Source of the DNA: Centipeda periodontii DSM 2778
GTDB lineage: Bacteria; Bacillota; Negativicutes; Selenomonadales; Selenomonadaceae
Assembly (NCBI RefSeq): GCF_000213975.1
Contig: NZ_GL892076.1
Coordinates: 1,313,268-1,377,267 of the forward strand
DNA length: 64,000 bases
Reading direction: 5' to 3'
Shown: piece by piece, positions 1 through 9,665 of the stretch
Numbering within the stretch: the first letter of the stretch is position 1
Layout of the letters: every line of letters begins with the position of its first letter
Made by a program: the position numbers and the translations under genes
Notes under the pieces: model-generated
What the model saw: only the letters and a program-made list of their open reading frames with translations
Told to the model about the DNA's origin: nothing
Database searches by the model: none

Positions 1-288
<288 letters not shown>

Positions 289-314
289 CTTTATCGAATA
301 AAGGAGTTGTATTT

Positions 315-593
315 ATGGATGCAGAAATGATGGCACAGCTGAGTTCGTGGGGACCCATTATCATATTGGTGCTCTTCTTCTACTTCCTCCTCTACCGTCC
401 GCAGAAGCAGGCGCAGAAGAAGCGTGAGGCAATGCTCGGTGCGCTCAAGGTCGGTGACGAGATCATTACGCTCGGCGGTATGCACGGCAAGATCACGGCG
501 CTGAATGACCAGACTGTGACACTGTGCGTGGCGGACGGCGTCAGCATCGTGTTCGAGCGCTCGGCGATCAGTGCGGTGAACACGCCGGAGTGA
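315..593 (+). CDS. yajC: Preprotein translocase subunit YajC
   Basis: The 92-residue protein has one N-terminal membrane helix (about residues 12-30, WGPIIILVLFFYFLLYRPQ) followed by the family signature RPQKQAQKKR and a small cytoplasmic domain with VGDEIITLGGMHGKI. YajC associates with SecDF and the SecYEG channel. The start is set by AAGGAG at 301-306, eight bases before the ATG. It lies between tgt and secD, with a cyclo-ligase gene in between, matching the usual cluster. Confidence 0.95.
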   Translation: MDAEMMAQLSSWGPIIILVLFFYFLLYRPQKQAQKKREAMLGALKVGDEIITLGGMHGKITALNDQTVTLCVADGVSIVFERSAISAVNTPE

Positions 594-602
594 TCGAGCG
601 GC

Positions 603-1190
603 ATGATAGATGAGTTCTTAACTGAACAAAAGAATATGCTGCGGCGGGAAATGCTTGCCCGCCGCCGTGCATTTTCAGCGGAGGAACGCCGACGCGCGAG
701 TCAGATCATATGCGCGCGTGCGATGACAGTGCCGGCACTGCAAAATGCACGAACGATAATGCTCTATGCGTCGACGGCGGAGGAGATCGACCTTGCTCCG
801 CTGACGGAACGTCTGCTGTCCGAGGGACGGCGCATTGCCCTCCCGCGCATTGTGGGCAAGGGGTTGATGGAGGCGTGGGAACTACCCGCTATGGACGCGC
901 TGATGGAGGGGGCGTTCGGCATTTTGACGCCGGACACTGTGCGCTCTGTGCGTATCCCGGCGGGTGAGATCGATGTCGTTATCGTTCCGGGCGCGGCATT
1001 CGCCGCAGATGGGGGGCGGCTCGGACTCGGCGGCGGCTATTATGACCGCTTTCTGCCGCAGGCGGAGCGTGCTCTTCGGCTCGTGCTTGCCTTTGATTTT
1101 CAAATCGCTCCCGATATTCCTATGGGCGTGCAGGATGCCCGCGTCGATATCATTTTGACCGAGCGGCGCACGATCTCCTGCAAAGAATGA
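603..1190 (+). CDS. 5-formyltetrahydrofolate cyclo-ligase
   Basis: This 195-residue protein fits the MTHFS/YgfA family, which converts 5-formyl-THF to 5,10-methenyl-THF with ATP. The diagnostic glycine-rich motif GLGGGYYDRFLP is at about residues 140-151. The N-terminal basic stretch (RREMLARRRAFS) is the usual nucleotide-phosphate binding region. The length is normal. It starts nine bases after the yajC stop, so the two are probably co-transcribed. Its place inside a tgt-yajC-secDF cluster seems to be operon convenience rather than a functional link. Confidence 0.93.
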   Translation: MIDEFLTEQKNMLRREMLARRRAFSAEERRRASQIICARAMTVPALQNARTIMLYASTAEEIDLAPLTERLLSEGRRIALPRIVGKGLMEAWELPAMDALMEGAFGILTPDTVRSVRIPAGEIDVVIVPGAAFAADGGRLGLGGGYYDRFLPQAERALRLVLAFDFQIAPDIPMGVQDARVDIILTERRTISCKE

Positions 1191-1219
1191 AAAACTTTGA
1201 GGAAGAGGTGTGAGGTCTG

Positions 1220-2479
1220 TTGAGACAACATAGTCTGTTAAAGCTCGTGATTTCGGTTGCCGTCATCATCTGTGTATTTTTTTTCCTAGTGCAGCCGCTC
1301 GCGGGTTCGATTCGGCAGGGACTTGACCTGCAGGGCGGAACGCACGTCGTTCTGGAGGCGGTCGACACGGCGCAGGCACAGGTCAACGACGATGCCATGA
1401 ACCGCGTGGTCGCCATCATGGAGAAGCGCGTCAACTCGCTTGGACTGACCGAGCCGATCATTCAGCGTGAGGGCGAGTGGCGTGTCATCATCGAATTGCC
1501 GGGCATCAAGGATCCCGATGCGGCGATCCGGACCATCGGCAAGACGGCGATGCTCGAGTTCCGCGATGAAGAGGGGAATACGGTGCTGACCGGCACGGAT
1601 CTGAAGGATGCGCAGGCGTCCACGAATCCGCAGACGGGGCAGAACGTCGTCAACCTCGAATTCTCGGACGAGGGCGCACAGAAATTTGCCGACCTCACGA
1701 TGAAGAACGTCGGACGTACGATCGCGATCCTCTTGGACGGTGAAGTTCTCACCGCACCAAATGTGCGCGAGCCGATCCTTGGCGGGCGTGCGGAGATCAC
1801 GGGGCAGAAGACGCTTGAGGAGGCACAGAACCTCGCAGTTGTCCTGCGCAGCGGTGCACTCCCTGTAAAGGTGGAGATCATCGAGACGCGTACGGTCGGA
1901 CCGACGCTCGGACAGGACTCGAAGGATAAGTCGCAGTTCGCCTTTGTGGTCGGACTCGGGGCAGTCGTTCTGTTCATGATCTTTTTCTACCATCTCTCGG
2001 GTTTTATCGCAGACGTAGCACTGATGGCGTACACAGTTATGCTGCTCGGCATTCTCTATCTGATGGATGCGACACTGACACTCCCGGGCGTCGCGGGCAT
2101 TATCCTCTCGATCGGTATGGCGGTCGATGCGAACGTGCTCATCTTCGAGCATTTCAAGGAGGAGTACCAAGTCAACCGGAAGTCCCTGCGCCTTGCGATG
2201 GATGCCGGATTCAAGCGTGCGTTTACGACAATCTTTGACTCGAATGTGACGACGCTGATCGCGGCGGGCGTGCTCTTCTTCCTCGGGACGGGTACAATCC
2301 GCGGGTTTGCGATCACGCTCGGGGTCGGAACGATCCTCTCGATGTTTACGGCGATCACGCTGACGCAGTACCTGCTGAAGCTCATGATCAACTCGAAGCT
2401 GTCCGAGAACCCCTCACTCTACGGCGCGAACGGCTTTATGCTCGGTGTCAAAAAGAAAGGAGATGAGAAGAATGCCTAA
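1220..2479 (+). CDS. secD: Protein translocase subunit SecD
   Basis: The 419-residue protein has one N-terminal membrane helix, the SecD signature QGLDLQGGTHVVLEA (about residues 34-48), a shortened periplasmic P1 region, and a C-terminal block of membrane helices (about 235-400) with GMAVDANVLIFEHFKEE. SecDF uses the proton motive force to assist late export. The start is TTG at 1220 behind a GGAAGAGGTGTGAGG stretch. The stop overlaps the chosen secF start by eight bases, which suggests translational coupling. Confidence 0.95.
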   Translation: MRQHSLLKLVISVAVIICVFFFLVQPLAGSIRQGLDLQGGTHVVLEAVDTAQAQVNDDAMNRVVAIMEKRVNSLGLTEPIIQREGEWRVIIELPGIKDPDAAIRTIGKTAMLEFRDEEGNTVLTGTDLKDAQASTNPQTGQNVVNLEFSDEGAQKFADLTMKNVGRTIAILLDGEVLTAPNVREPILGGRAEITGQKTLEEAQNLAVVLRSGALPVKVEIIETRTVGPTLGQDSKDKSQFAFVVGLGAVVLFMIFFYHLSGFIADVALMAYTVMLLGILYLMDATLTLPGVAGIILSIGMAVDANVLIFEHFKEEYQVNRKSLRLAMDAGFKRAFTTIFDSNVTTLIAAGVLFFLGTGTIRGFAITLGVGTILSMFTAITLTQYLLKLMINSKLSENPSLYGANGFMLGVKKKGDEKNA

Positions 2480-3389
2480 GTTCGATATTGCAGGACATCG
2501 TAAAATTTGGTTTCTCATCTCTCTGATTCTCATTATTCCGGGCTTTATCTGCATGGGCGTGCGCGGCTTCAATTTCGGCATCGACTTCACGGGCGGCACG
2601 ATCATCGATCTGCGTTTCGAGCAGCCGGTGACACTCACCGATGTGCGTTCAAGTCTTGCGCAGTACGGACTGGACGGCAGTACGATCCAGCTCGCGGGCG
2701 CGGAGTCCGGCATCGAGTCCTCCGAGAATGTCATGATCCGTACGGTTGATCTTGAGGAGAATCAGCGCAAGGAGGTCATGGCATCACTCACGAAGGATGT
2801 CGGAACCTATACGGTGCTGCGCGAGGAGAAGGTCGGCGCGACAATCGGCGGCGAGTTGATTACGAACGCGGTGCTCGCGCTTGTGATCTCGTGGGCGCTT
2901 ATCATCCTCTACGTCGCCTATCGCTTTGAATGGCGCTTTGGCGTATCGGCGGTGCTCGCACTGATCCATGACATCATCATTGTGCTTGCAGTGTTTTCGT
3001 TCACACAGCGGCAGATTGATTCGTCCTTTATCGCGGCGCTCTTAACGATCGTTGGTTACTCGATCAACGATACCATCGTTATCTTTGACCGCATCCGCGA
3101 GAATCTGAAGCTGCATTTCCGCCGCGGTGGCGATGTGAACGAGCTCGTCAACCGTTCCATCTATCAGACATTGACGCGCTCGCTGTATACGGTGTTTACG
3201 GTTCTGTTTACGACATTTGCACTGTACTGGTTCGGCGGTGAGACGACGAAGGACTTCGCGTTCGCACTCCTCGTCGGCTTTGCGAGCGGCTGCTACTCCT
3301 CCATCTTCATTGCGAGCCAACTCTGGATCGAGCTGCGCAATCGCACGGAGCGGCGCCCTGCTGCGAAACCGGCAGCGGTGGAGGGATAG
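2472..3389 (+). CDS. secF: Protein translocase subunit SecF
   Basis: The protein has 305 residues from the ATG at 2472, chosen because AAAGGAG at 2456-2462 is nine bases upstream; a GTG at 2445 would extend it but lacks a better ribosome site. SecF signatures are present: GINFGIDFTGGT-like (FNFGIDFTGGTIIDLRF), then six membrane helices with YSINDTIVIFDRIREN near residue 195. It is the partner of SecD, directly upstream and overlapping. A hairpin follows at about 3477-3511, so the tgt-to-secF unit may end here. Confidence 0.95.
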   Translation: MPKFDIAGHRKIWFLISLILIIPGFICMGVRGFNFGIDFTGGTIIDLRFEQPVTLTDVRSSLAQYGLDGSTIQLAGAESGIESSENVMIRTVDLEENQRKEVMASLTKDVGTYTVLREEKVGATIGGELITNAVLALVISWALIILYVAYRFEWRFGVSAVLALIHDIIIVLAVFSFTQRQIDSSFIAALLTIVGYSINDTIVIFDRIRENLKLHFRRGGDVNELVNRSIYQTLTRSLYTVFTVLFTTFALYWFGGETTKDFAFALLVGFASGCYSSIFIASQLWIELRNRTERRPAAKPAAVEG

Positions 3390-3392
3390 TGC

Positions 3393-3456
3393 CGTAATCC
3401 CAAAGCCTCCCCTGTGCGAGGGGCCCGCAGGGCGGTGGAAGGGGCGATTGTATCGG
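3393..3456 (+). repeat. GC-rich dispersed intergenic repeat, copy 1
   Basis: The spacer between secF and recJ contains AAGCCTCCCCTGTGCGAGGG followed by a GCAGGGCGGTGGAAGGGGCG stretch. Read on the other strand it loosely resembles the C-rich stretches at about 59788-59815 and 63954-64000. No reading frame fits it. It looks like a small non-coding repeat of the kind found many times per genome; the family assignment is inference from three imperfect copies. Confidence 0.4.
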
Positions 3457-3476
3457 TACATTCGACATAAAGATAG

Positions 3477-3522
3477 GGCTGTTGCACGAAACGAAATAAC
3501 GTGCATCAGCCTCTCTTTAGTT
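3477..3522 (+). terminator. Hairpin after secF, shared-stem terminator family
   Basis: GGCTGTTGCACG (3477-3488) pairs with CGTGCATCAGCC (3500-3511) with one mismatch, followed by a pyrimidine-rich tract (TCTCTTTAGTT). The stem core CTGTTGCACGAA recurs at other intergenic hairpins in this window. It probably ends the secDF transcript. Confidence 0.55.
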
Positions 3523-3544
3523 ATTGTGGAAAAGGGGGGAGACG

Positions 3545-5524
3545 ATGCTGAAAGAATGGATTGTGCACGAGGAAACGGCAGAGGGAGCCGCGCTCGCACG
3601 CGAGATTGGTACGGCGCCGATCATCGGACAGATCCTTTGGAACAGAGGGATATGCTCGGCAGAGGCGGCACGTGCCTTCCTGCATCCGGAGGACGAGCCG
3701 TTTCATGATCCGTTTCTCATGATGGACATGAAGAAGGCTGTGCAGCGCATTTTGAAGGCGATTCATGGCGGAGAGCGGATTGTCGTCTATGGGGATTACG
3801 ATGTGGATGGGATGACCTCGACCACGTTGCTCATGAAGAACATCCGTGCACTCGGCGGCAAGGTCTCCTACTACATCCCGAATCGCTTCACGGAGGGCTA
3901 TGGGATCAACGGAGCGGCGCTCCGGCAGATCGCGGCAGAGGGGGGCGGACTCCTCGTTACCGTCGACTGCGGCATCTCATCTGTTGATGTTGTCGCAGAG
4001 ATGGATACGGAGATGGACATCATCATCACCGATCATCATCTTCCCGGGAGCATGCTACCGCCCGCCTATGCCGTCATCAATCCGCATCGTACCGACTGTT
4101 TCTATCCATTCAAGGAACTTGCGGGTGTCGGCGTTGCCTTCAAGCTCGTGCAGGCGCTGTGGCAGGAGGAAGAGCAGTGGCACTATGCGGATGATATGGA
4201 CATTGCCGCACTCGGGACGGTCGCCGACCTTGTCCCGCTTGTTGGGGAGAACCGCAAGATCGTTCAGCTGGGGCTTACGGCTATGTCAGCACATCCCTGT
4301 GAGGGCATCGAAGCACTGATCCGTGTTGCGGGTCTTGAGGGAAAGGCAATCAATACGGGCATGGTCGGCTTCCAGCTTGCCCCGCGCCTCAATGCGGCGG
4401 GGCGCATCGAGACCGCGCGGCGCGGCGTGGAACTCCTCATCTCCGAGGATGTGCGGGAGGCAGACCGCATCGCGGGTGAGCTGAATGCGCTCAACACAGA
4501 GCGCCGTGATCTCGAGCAGGATATCCTCACCGAAGCGGAGGAAATGCTTGCAGACTTTACGCCCGATGTGCCCGCGATCGTCGTCGCGGGGGAGGATTGG
4601 AACTCCGGCGTCATCGGCATTGTCGCATCCCGTCTTGTCGAGAAATACTACCGTCCGAGCATTGTCCTCACACGGCAGGGCGATGTCTACAAGGGCTCGT
4701 GCCGCAGCATCGCGGGGCTCCATCTGTATGAGGCACTTGCTGCGTGCAGGGACACGATCATCCAGTTTGGCGGTCACGAGATGGCGGCGGGCTTGACACT
4801 TGCGCGCGATCGTGTAGAGGATTTTCGTACGGCATTCGCGAATTATGTAAAGAGTCACTTGGAAATTGAGGACTTCACGCCAAAAATTTTGATCGAGGGA
4901 TTGGTTGCGCCGACGGACTGGACGCTCAGGGCGGTGGAGGAGCTTGCACTGCTCGAACCGTATGGCATGGGCAACCCGCGCCCCGTGTTCGGCGTCCGTG
5001 ATCTCCGCCCGCAGTCGGCAGCGGCGATTGGTGCCGAGGGGAAGCATCTGCGCATGGAGGTCGGTACGCGGGAGCGCCGCGTCGCCGCGCTCTACTGGAA
5101 TGCGGGGGAACTCGCTGAGACCATGACCGAGGAGGCGAGCGATCTCGCCTACACGCCGAACATCAACGAATGGCAGGGCACACGCTCCGTGCAGTGCATG
5201 GTCGATTCCATCATGCCTGCTACACAGGAGCGCGTCTTTCCGAATCGCGACCTGCTCAAAGTCGTTTACACATTTCTCAAGAGGCTCAGCGTGGAAGATG
5301 GGCAGATTTCGTACAATCTAGCCGCGCTTACGCGGCGGTTCTCGCGTGAAAACGGGCATATCTCGTGCTATACAATGGAAACCTCCCTGTGTATTTTCCG
5401 TGAACTCGGACTGCTCATATCCCTGCCCGAGGGAGGATGGCGCTTCACCTCGCCGGCAGGCAAGCTCGAACTCATGGATGCGCCGACCTTTCGTCGGCAT
5501 GAGGAAAGAAAGGGTGACGTGTAG
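3545..5524 (+). CDS. recJ: Single-stranded-DNA-specific exonuclease RecJ
   Basis: RecJ degrades single-stranded DNA 5' to 3' in recombination and mismatch repair. The protein has 659 residues from the ATG at 3545, behind AAAGGGGGGAG. DHH-family metal motifs are intact: YGDYDVDGMTSTT (about residues 80-92) and TDHH (about 161-164). The DHHA1 motif GGHEMAAGLTL is near residue 408, and an OB-like region follows. The last 100 or so residues form a C-terminal extension beyond the E. coli-type core, as in many Firmicute RecJ proteins. It ends one base before the rel start. Confidence 0.95.
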   Translation: MLKEWIVHEETAEGAALAREIGTAPIIGQILWNRGICSAEAARAFLHPEDEPFHDPFLMMDMKKAVQRILKAIHGGERIVVYGDYDVDGMTSTTLLMKNIRALGGKVSYYIPNRFTEGYGINGAALRQIAAEGGGLLVTVDCGISSVDVVAEMDTEMDIIITDHHLPGSMLPPAYAVINPHRTDCFYPFKELAGVGVAFKLVQALWQEEEQWHYADDMDIAALGTVADLVPLVGENRKIVQLGLTAMSAHPCEGIEALIRVAGLEGKAINTGMVGFQLAPRLNAAGRIETARRGVELLISEDVREADRIAGELNALNTERRDLEQDILTEAEEMLADFTPDVPAIVVAGEDWNSGVIGIVASRLVEKYYRPSIVLTRQGDVYKGSCRSIAGLHLYEALAACRDTIIQFGGHEMAAGLTLARDRVEDFRTAFANYVKSHLEIEDFTPKILIEGLVAPTDWTLRAVEELALLEPYGMGNPRPVFGVRDLRPQSAAAIGAEGKHLRMEVGTRERRVAALYWNAGELAETMTEEASDLAYTPNINEWQGTRSVQCMVDSIMPATQERVFPNRDLLKVVYTFLKRLSVEDGQISYNLAALTRRFSRENGHISCYTMETSLCIFRELGLLISLPEGGWRFTSPAGKLELMDAPTFRRHEERKGDV

Positions 5525-7756
5525 ATGTCGGACGATGCACAGAGGGCTGTCACCCTCGATATGATTTTGGAAAAGGTGCACTCCTATCAGGCAGATGCCG
5601 ATCTTGAGAAGATACGGAGGGCGTATGTCTATGCGGAGAAGGCCCACAGCGGGCAAGTGCGCATCTCGGGCGATGCGTACATTATGCACCCGCTCAATGT
5701 CGCCTACATCCTCACCTCACTCCACCTCGACGATGAGACCATCTGCGCCGCGCTCCTGCACGATGTCGTGGAGGATACCTGTGCGACGCTCGAGGAGATG
5801 GAGGCGCAGTTCGGCAAGAACATCATGGAACTCATCGACGGTGTGACGAAGCTCGGGCGGATCGAGTATATGTCCAAGGAGGACGTCAAACTCGAGAACT
5901 ACCGCAAGATGTTTCTCGCGATGGCGAAGGACATCCGCGTCATCATGATCAAGCTCGCCGACCGTCTGCACAACATGCGGACGCTGAAATATATGCGTGA
6001 GGACAAGCGTCATCGCATCGCAAAAGAAACGCTCGAGGTCTATGCGCCTCTTGCGAACCGTCTCGGTATCTCCAACATCAAGGTGGAGCTCGAGGATCTC
6101 TGCCTGCGCTACCTCGAACCCGAGGCGTACTATGCTCTTGTCGAGGAGGTCAAGCACAAGCGACAGGAGCGTCAGGATTTCATACGCGAGTCCATTCAGC
6201 AGATTCGCGAGAAACTTGAGGTGGCCGGAATCGAGGCAGAGATCAAGGGCAGGGCGAAGCACTTTTATAGCATCTACCGCAAGATGAAACGCGATAACAA
6301 GAGCGTCAACGAGATCTATGACCTTTCAGCGGTACGCGTGCTCGTCTCCTCCGTCAAGGACTGCTACGGCGTCCTCGGCGTCATTCACGCAATGTGGAAG
6401 CCGATCCCCGGCAGATTCAAGGACTACATCGCCATGCCGAAGTCCAACGGCTATCAGTCGCTCCACACGACCGTCATGACGCATGGGGATCCGCTCGAGA
6501 TCCAGATCCGCACGAAGGCGATGCATCAGGTCTCCGAGTTTGGCATTGCCGCACATTGGAAATACAAGGAGGCGGGGCGTAGCATCGGTGCGACGGACGA
6601 GAACGACCAGAAGATGTCGTGGCTGCGCCAGATGGTCAGTCTGCAACAGGAATACGACGATCCGAAGGAATTCTTCGAGGCCTTGAAACTGGATGTGTTC
6701 TCTGACGAGGTCTTTGTCTTTACCCCGCGCGGTGATGTCATCGACCTGCCGAAGGGCTCGAACCCGATCGACTTCGCCTATCACATTCACACGGAGATCG
6801 GTCATCACTGCGTCGGCGCAAAGGTCAACGGAAAGATTGTGCCGCTCGAGTACAAACTCAAGAACGGCGATATCGTGTCCATTGTCACGAACAAGGCAAG
6901 CAACGGCCCGAGCCCCGACTGGCTCAACACAGTTGCCTCATCTGCGACACGCGGTAAGATCCGTGCATGGTTCAAAAAGGAGAACCGCGAGGAGAATGTC
7001 GAGCGCGGGATGAACCTTATCCGTGATGAGGCAAAGCGCCTCGGCTACGCACCGAAGGAGCTGATGGCGGGTGGACGCCTCGGTAAGGTTGCAGAGAAAC
7101 TCAACGTGCAGACAGAGGATGATCTGCTCGCTGCGCTCGGTTACGGCGGCGTGACTCTGCGCGGCGTAATGACGAAGCTCATCGAGCTGCACCAGCAGTC
7201 CATCAAGGACAGCACGCCGCCCGAGGTCTCGCAGATGCTGTCCGAACTCAAAGCGCCGCGTCGGGGCAAGCGGAAGAAGGCGAGTCACGGTGTCCTCGTC
7301 GAGGGTGAGGGCGGCTACCTCGTGCGCCTCGCGCGATGCTGCAATCCCATCCCGGGCGATCCGATTACGGGTTACATCACACGCGGGCGAGGGGTCTCTG
7401 TCCATCGCTCCGACTGCCCGAACGTTCTCAATGATACCGAGTTTACGCGCGTGATCGAGGTAAGCTGGGACATCGGACTCGACAAAGAGTACACCGTCGG
7501 CATCGAGATCATCTGCAATGACCGCAACGGCATGCTTGCCGAGCTCCTCGCCGTGCCCGCCGAGATGAAGGTCAACATCCATACGGTCAACGCGACACCG
7601 AACCGTCGGAACAAGACATCGACCGTCCTCCTCGGACTCAACGTCAGCAACATTGACCAGATCACGCAGGTCATGACGCGCATGCGCCTGCTCAAGGATG
7701 TCTATCGCGTCACGCGCACGCTGGGAAGCAGCGGTCTTCCGAATGGTGATGTGTAA
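5525..7756 (+). CDS. rel: Bifunctional (p)ppGpp synthetase/hydrolase (Rel)
   Basis: The 743-residue protein has the full long-RSH architecture. An HD hydrolase domain contains LLHDVVEDT (about residues 76-84) and DRLHNMRTL. The synthetase domain has GRAKHFYSIYRKMKR and KPIPGRFKDYIAMP. A TGS domain (about 395-455) begins FVFTPRGDVIDLP, and a C-terminal ACT domain (about 665-743) follows a zinc-finger-like region with RCCNPIPGD. Both catalytic domains look intact, so it should both make and degrade the stringent-response alarmone. The ATG follows directly on recJ, and a bidirectional terminator follows the gene. Confidence 0.95.
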   Translation: MSDDAQRAVTLDMILEKVHSYQADADLEKIRRAYVYAEKAHSGQVRISGDAYIMHPLNVAYILTSLHLDDETICAALLHDVVEDTCATLEEMEAQFGKNIMELIDGVTKLGRIEYMSKEDVKLENYRKMFLAMAKDIRVIMIKLADRLHNMRTLKYMREDKRHRIAKETLEVYAPLANRLGISNIKVELEDLCLRYLEPEAYYALVEEVKHKRQERQDFIRESIQQIREKLEVAGIEAEIKGRAKHFYSIYRKMKRDNKSVNEIYDLSAVRVLVSSVKDCYGVLGVIHAMWKPIPGRFKDYIAMPKSNGYQSLHTTVMTHGDPLEIQIRTKAMHQVSEFGIAAHWKYKEAGRSIGATDENDQKMSWLRQMVSLQQEYDDPKEFFEALKLDVFSDEVFVFTPRGDVIDLPKGSNPIDFAYHIHTEIGHHCVGAKVNGKIVPLEYKLKNGDIVSIVTNKASNGPSPDWLNTVASSATRGKIRAWFKKENREENVERGMNLIRDEAKRLGYAPKELMAGGRLGKVAEKLNVQTEDDLLAALGYGGVTLRGVMTKLIELHQQSIKDSTPPEVSQMLSELKAPRRGKRKKASHGVLVEGEGGYLVRLARCCNPIPGDPITGYITRGRGVSVHRSDCPNVLNDTEFTRVIEVSWDIGLDKEYTVGIEIICNDRNGMLAELLAVPAEMKVNIHTVNATPNRRNKTSTVLLGLNVSNIDQITQVMTRMRLLKDVYRVTRTLGSSGLPNGDV

Positions 7757-7775
7757 GCCTGTAAACAAAAAGTCA

Positions 7776-7820
7776 AGCCCCTAGACGAAAAAATCTACGC
7801 CAATCTGAGGGGCTGTTTTA
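7776..7820. terminator. Terminator between rel and the minus-strand TPS island
   Basis: AGCCCCT (7776-7782) pairs with AGGGGCT (7808-7814), followed by GTTTTAT on + and preceded by an A-rich stretch. The genes converge here, so it could serve both strands. Confidence 0.6.
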
Positions 7821-7831
7821 TCAGTGATTCC

Positions 7832-9224
7832 CTAGAACTTCACCCCGAGGGAGAATCCACTCGTCACATCCGATGTGTGGAATCCCTCGGGTTTTCTTAT
7901 GGGCATCGCCGCAAAGACATCATAGGAGACGGTATCGATCGAGCCACGGAGTCCGACGGTTGCACCCATCATCGTATGACCGTTATAGAGATCGGTTCCG
8001 TACCCGTAGACTGCACCGACATCAAGACCGAGATAGAGCTCTGCCTTTTGTTTCGGAAACCGTGTCGCAAACTCGTTCCGCAGATACCATCCGTTTGTCC
8101 CCATCAGTGTCACCTCACCGTCGAATCCGCGCACCGTATAGCGATTGCCCATGCTGATCATATCCACGCCGTAGAGTCGCATCCCATCCATCGTATACTG
8201 TCCGTGAAAGGATGTTGTAAATGTTGCGGGACGATGACTGAACTCAAACGGATGCACAAAGTCCACATCGAGCAGCCACATTCGATAGAGCGTCTTGGGC
8301 GCATCGGCGTGGGGATTTTCTTTTTGTGCGCCCATCCACCCGAGACCGAAACGGTGTGCAAGACGGAAATAGAGCGTATTGTGCTGCAGATAGAGTCGCT
8401 CGGCAAAACCAACCTCCATCGAGGTCTGGTGTATTGCTTGAATGGGCAGCTCGACATCGTTCAAGAAACTGTGTGAATTCCGTTTTCGCAGACATACTGA
8501 TGGATGTATACCATTGGAGCTTTCCCGTATCTTCAAGCCCCGAGTCATCCACCGAGATCGTACCGTAGAAATTCTTCCCGCGTTTTACCATGAGCACGAC
8601 ATCCGTCCGCTGCGGCTGCTCTGAGGGGAGGAGCTGAACGGAGATATCCTGTGAGGGAAGGCGCTTTGCCTGTTCGATGCCCTGCTCGATATCCCGTACA
8701 TTGAGGATATCTCCCTCGTGGAAGGGAAAGAGATTCTTCCAGTAGAGGGCATCACTGCCCTCGGCAAAACGAACGGTGCCGATATAGCCGATCTGCAGAA
8801 CGAGACGGAGTTCTCCCGACGAGAGATTCTGTTCCGGCACGACAATACGGCTCGTGGAGAAGCCACGAGACAGAAGAGATTGATTCATCGCATGGATGAG
8901 CTTGTTGATATCGCTGAGAGACAGCTCCTTATCCACATAGGGACGAGCGATGCGTTCGAGGAAGCGGAATCGCTCCACTTGGTTCTCAATCGTGATCTGA
9001 GAGATGTGGAAGCGGACGCTTTCATCTGCGGGAAGATCAGCAGACGGGGGAGGGGGAACAATCGTCTCCACACGCTCCTCACCGAGACGCTCCTGCCGCT
9101 CCGCTTCCTGCGCTCGTGACTGATCGAGCTGTTCCTGCTGTGCAGGAGCGGCGATAGCTGGGATAGTTGAAAGGGAGAGGAGGGGGATAAGAAGGAGTGT
9201 GGAGGGGCGTTTGAGTGTTTTCAA
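7832..9224 (-). pseudogene. TpsB/ShlB-family outer-membrane transporter, broken by an out-of-frame deletion
   Basis: This is the transporter half of a two-partner secretion (CdiB/FhaC-like) system, now in two frames. The first part (from TTG at 9224, with AGGTGA upstream) has a signal peptide ending in IPAIAA, a proline-rich linker and two POTRA-type regions (FHISQITIEN, YIGTVRFAEG). It continues to VDDSGLEDTGKLQWYTSIS and then runs out of frame. The second part continues in another frame from about 8500 (CLRKRNSHSFLNDVELP), contains MGNRYTVRGFDGE (the conserved barrel loop 6 region with R-G-F) and ends in GVKF with terminal Phe. Joined, only about 215 barrel residues remain where about 330 are usual, so a deletion of roughly 110 residues, changing frame, at about 8495-8510 is inferred. 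It is probably non-functional. It lies downstream of its exoprotein rather than upstream. Confidence 0.8.
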
Positions 9225-9257
9225 GCGAGGTCACCTACTTTACGGATATAATATATA

Positions 9258-9665
9258 TTATAGTGTATCTTCTTCGATGATAATCGTAATAATACATTTA
9301 TTTGTGTTTTTTTCTACTTCTATACGGTAATCTTTTTTATGTGCTGTAATGTTATTTCTGTTTGTTTCTATATTGTGCCAACCTCCCTGCTCCATAGTAT
9401 GTTTATTAAATACGCTTTCGATATCTCCTTTGGCATAAATCTGAAACTTTCTCATACCACCAATGTATTCTTCTCTTTTTATATTGAGGATATCCAGTGT
9501 TTGCATCTCTTTTATATCATGTAAAGCATAAATCAGCTGTAAATCATTGTTTGAAGATGTATTACTTGTATGTAAAGGGTAATAAAAATATCCATAGACC
9601 CACACTGATATAAAAACAAGAACTCCTAAGTATTTGAGTATCTTCATAAATTTACCAAGCTCCAT
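9258..9665 (-). CDS. Small membrane-anchored protein, candidate immunity protein 2
   Basis: The product has 135 residues from the ATG at 9665, or 129 from an ATG at 9647. An N-terminal membrane helix (YLGVLVFISVWVYGYFYY) is followed by a small polar domain. I do not recognise the family. It overlaps the end of the upstream 131-residue gene by 14 bases if the first ATG is used. The two share a loose pattern (DIES...GGWHNIETN here against DLES...HGFQRHSNE there), which suggests tandem paralogs. The DNA is strongly AT-rich compared with flanking core genes. Its position behind a polymorphic exoprotein 3' module makes an immunity role plausible but unproven. Confidence 0.6.
   Translation of the reverse strand: MELGKFMKILKYLGVLVFISVWVYGYFYYPLHTSNTSSNNDLQLIYALHDIKEMQTLDILNIKREEYIGGMRKFQIYAKGDIESVFNKHTMEQGGWHNIETNRNNITAHKKDYRIEVEKNTNKCIITIIIEEDTL

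Noticed and set aside
7832..8548. Separate 238-codon gene for the transporter C-terminal part
   Set aside because: Its first 20 or so codons are the wrong frame of the POTRA region and it lacks a signal peptide; it is the 3' piece of the broken TpsB gene.
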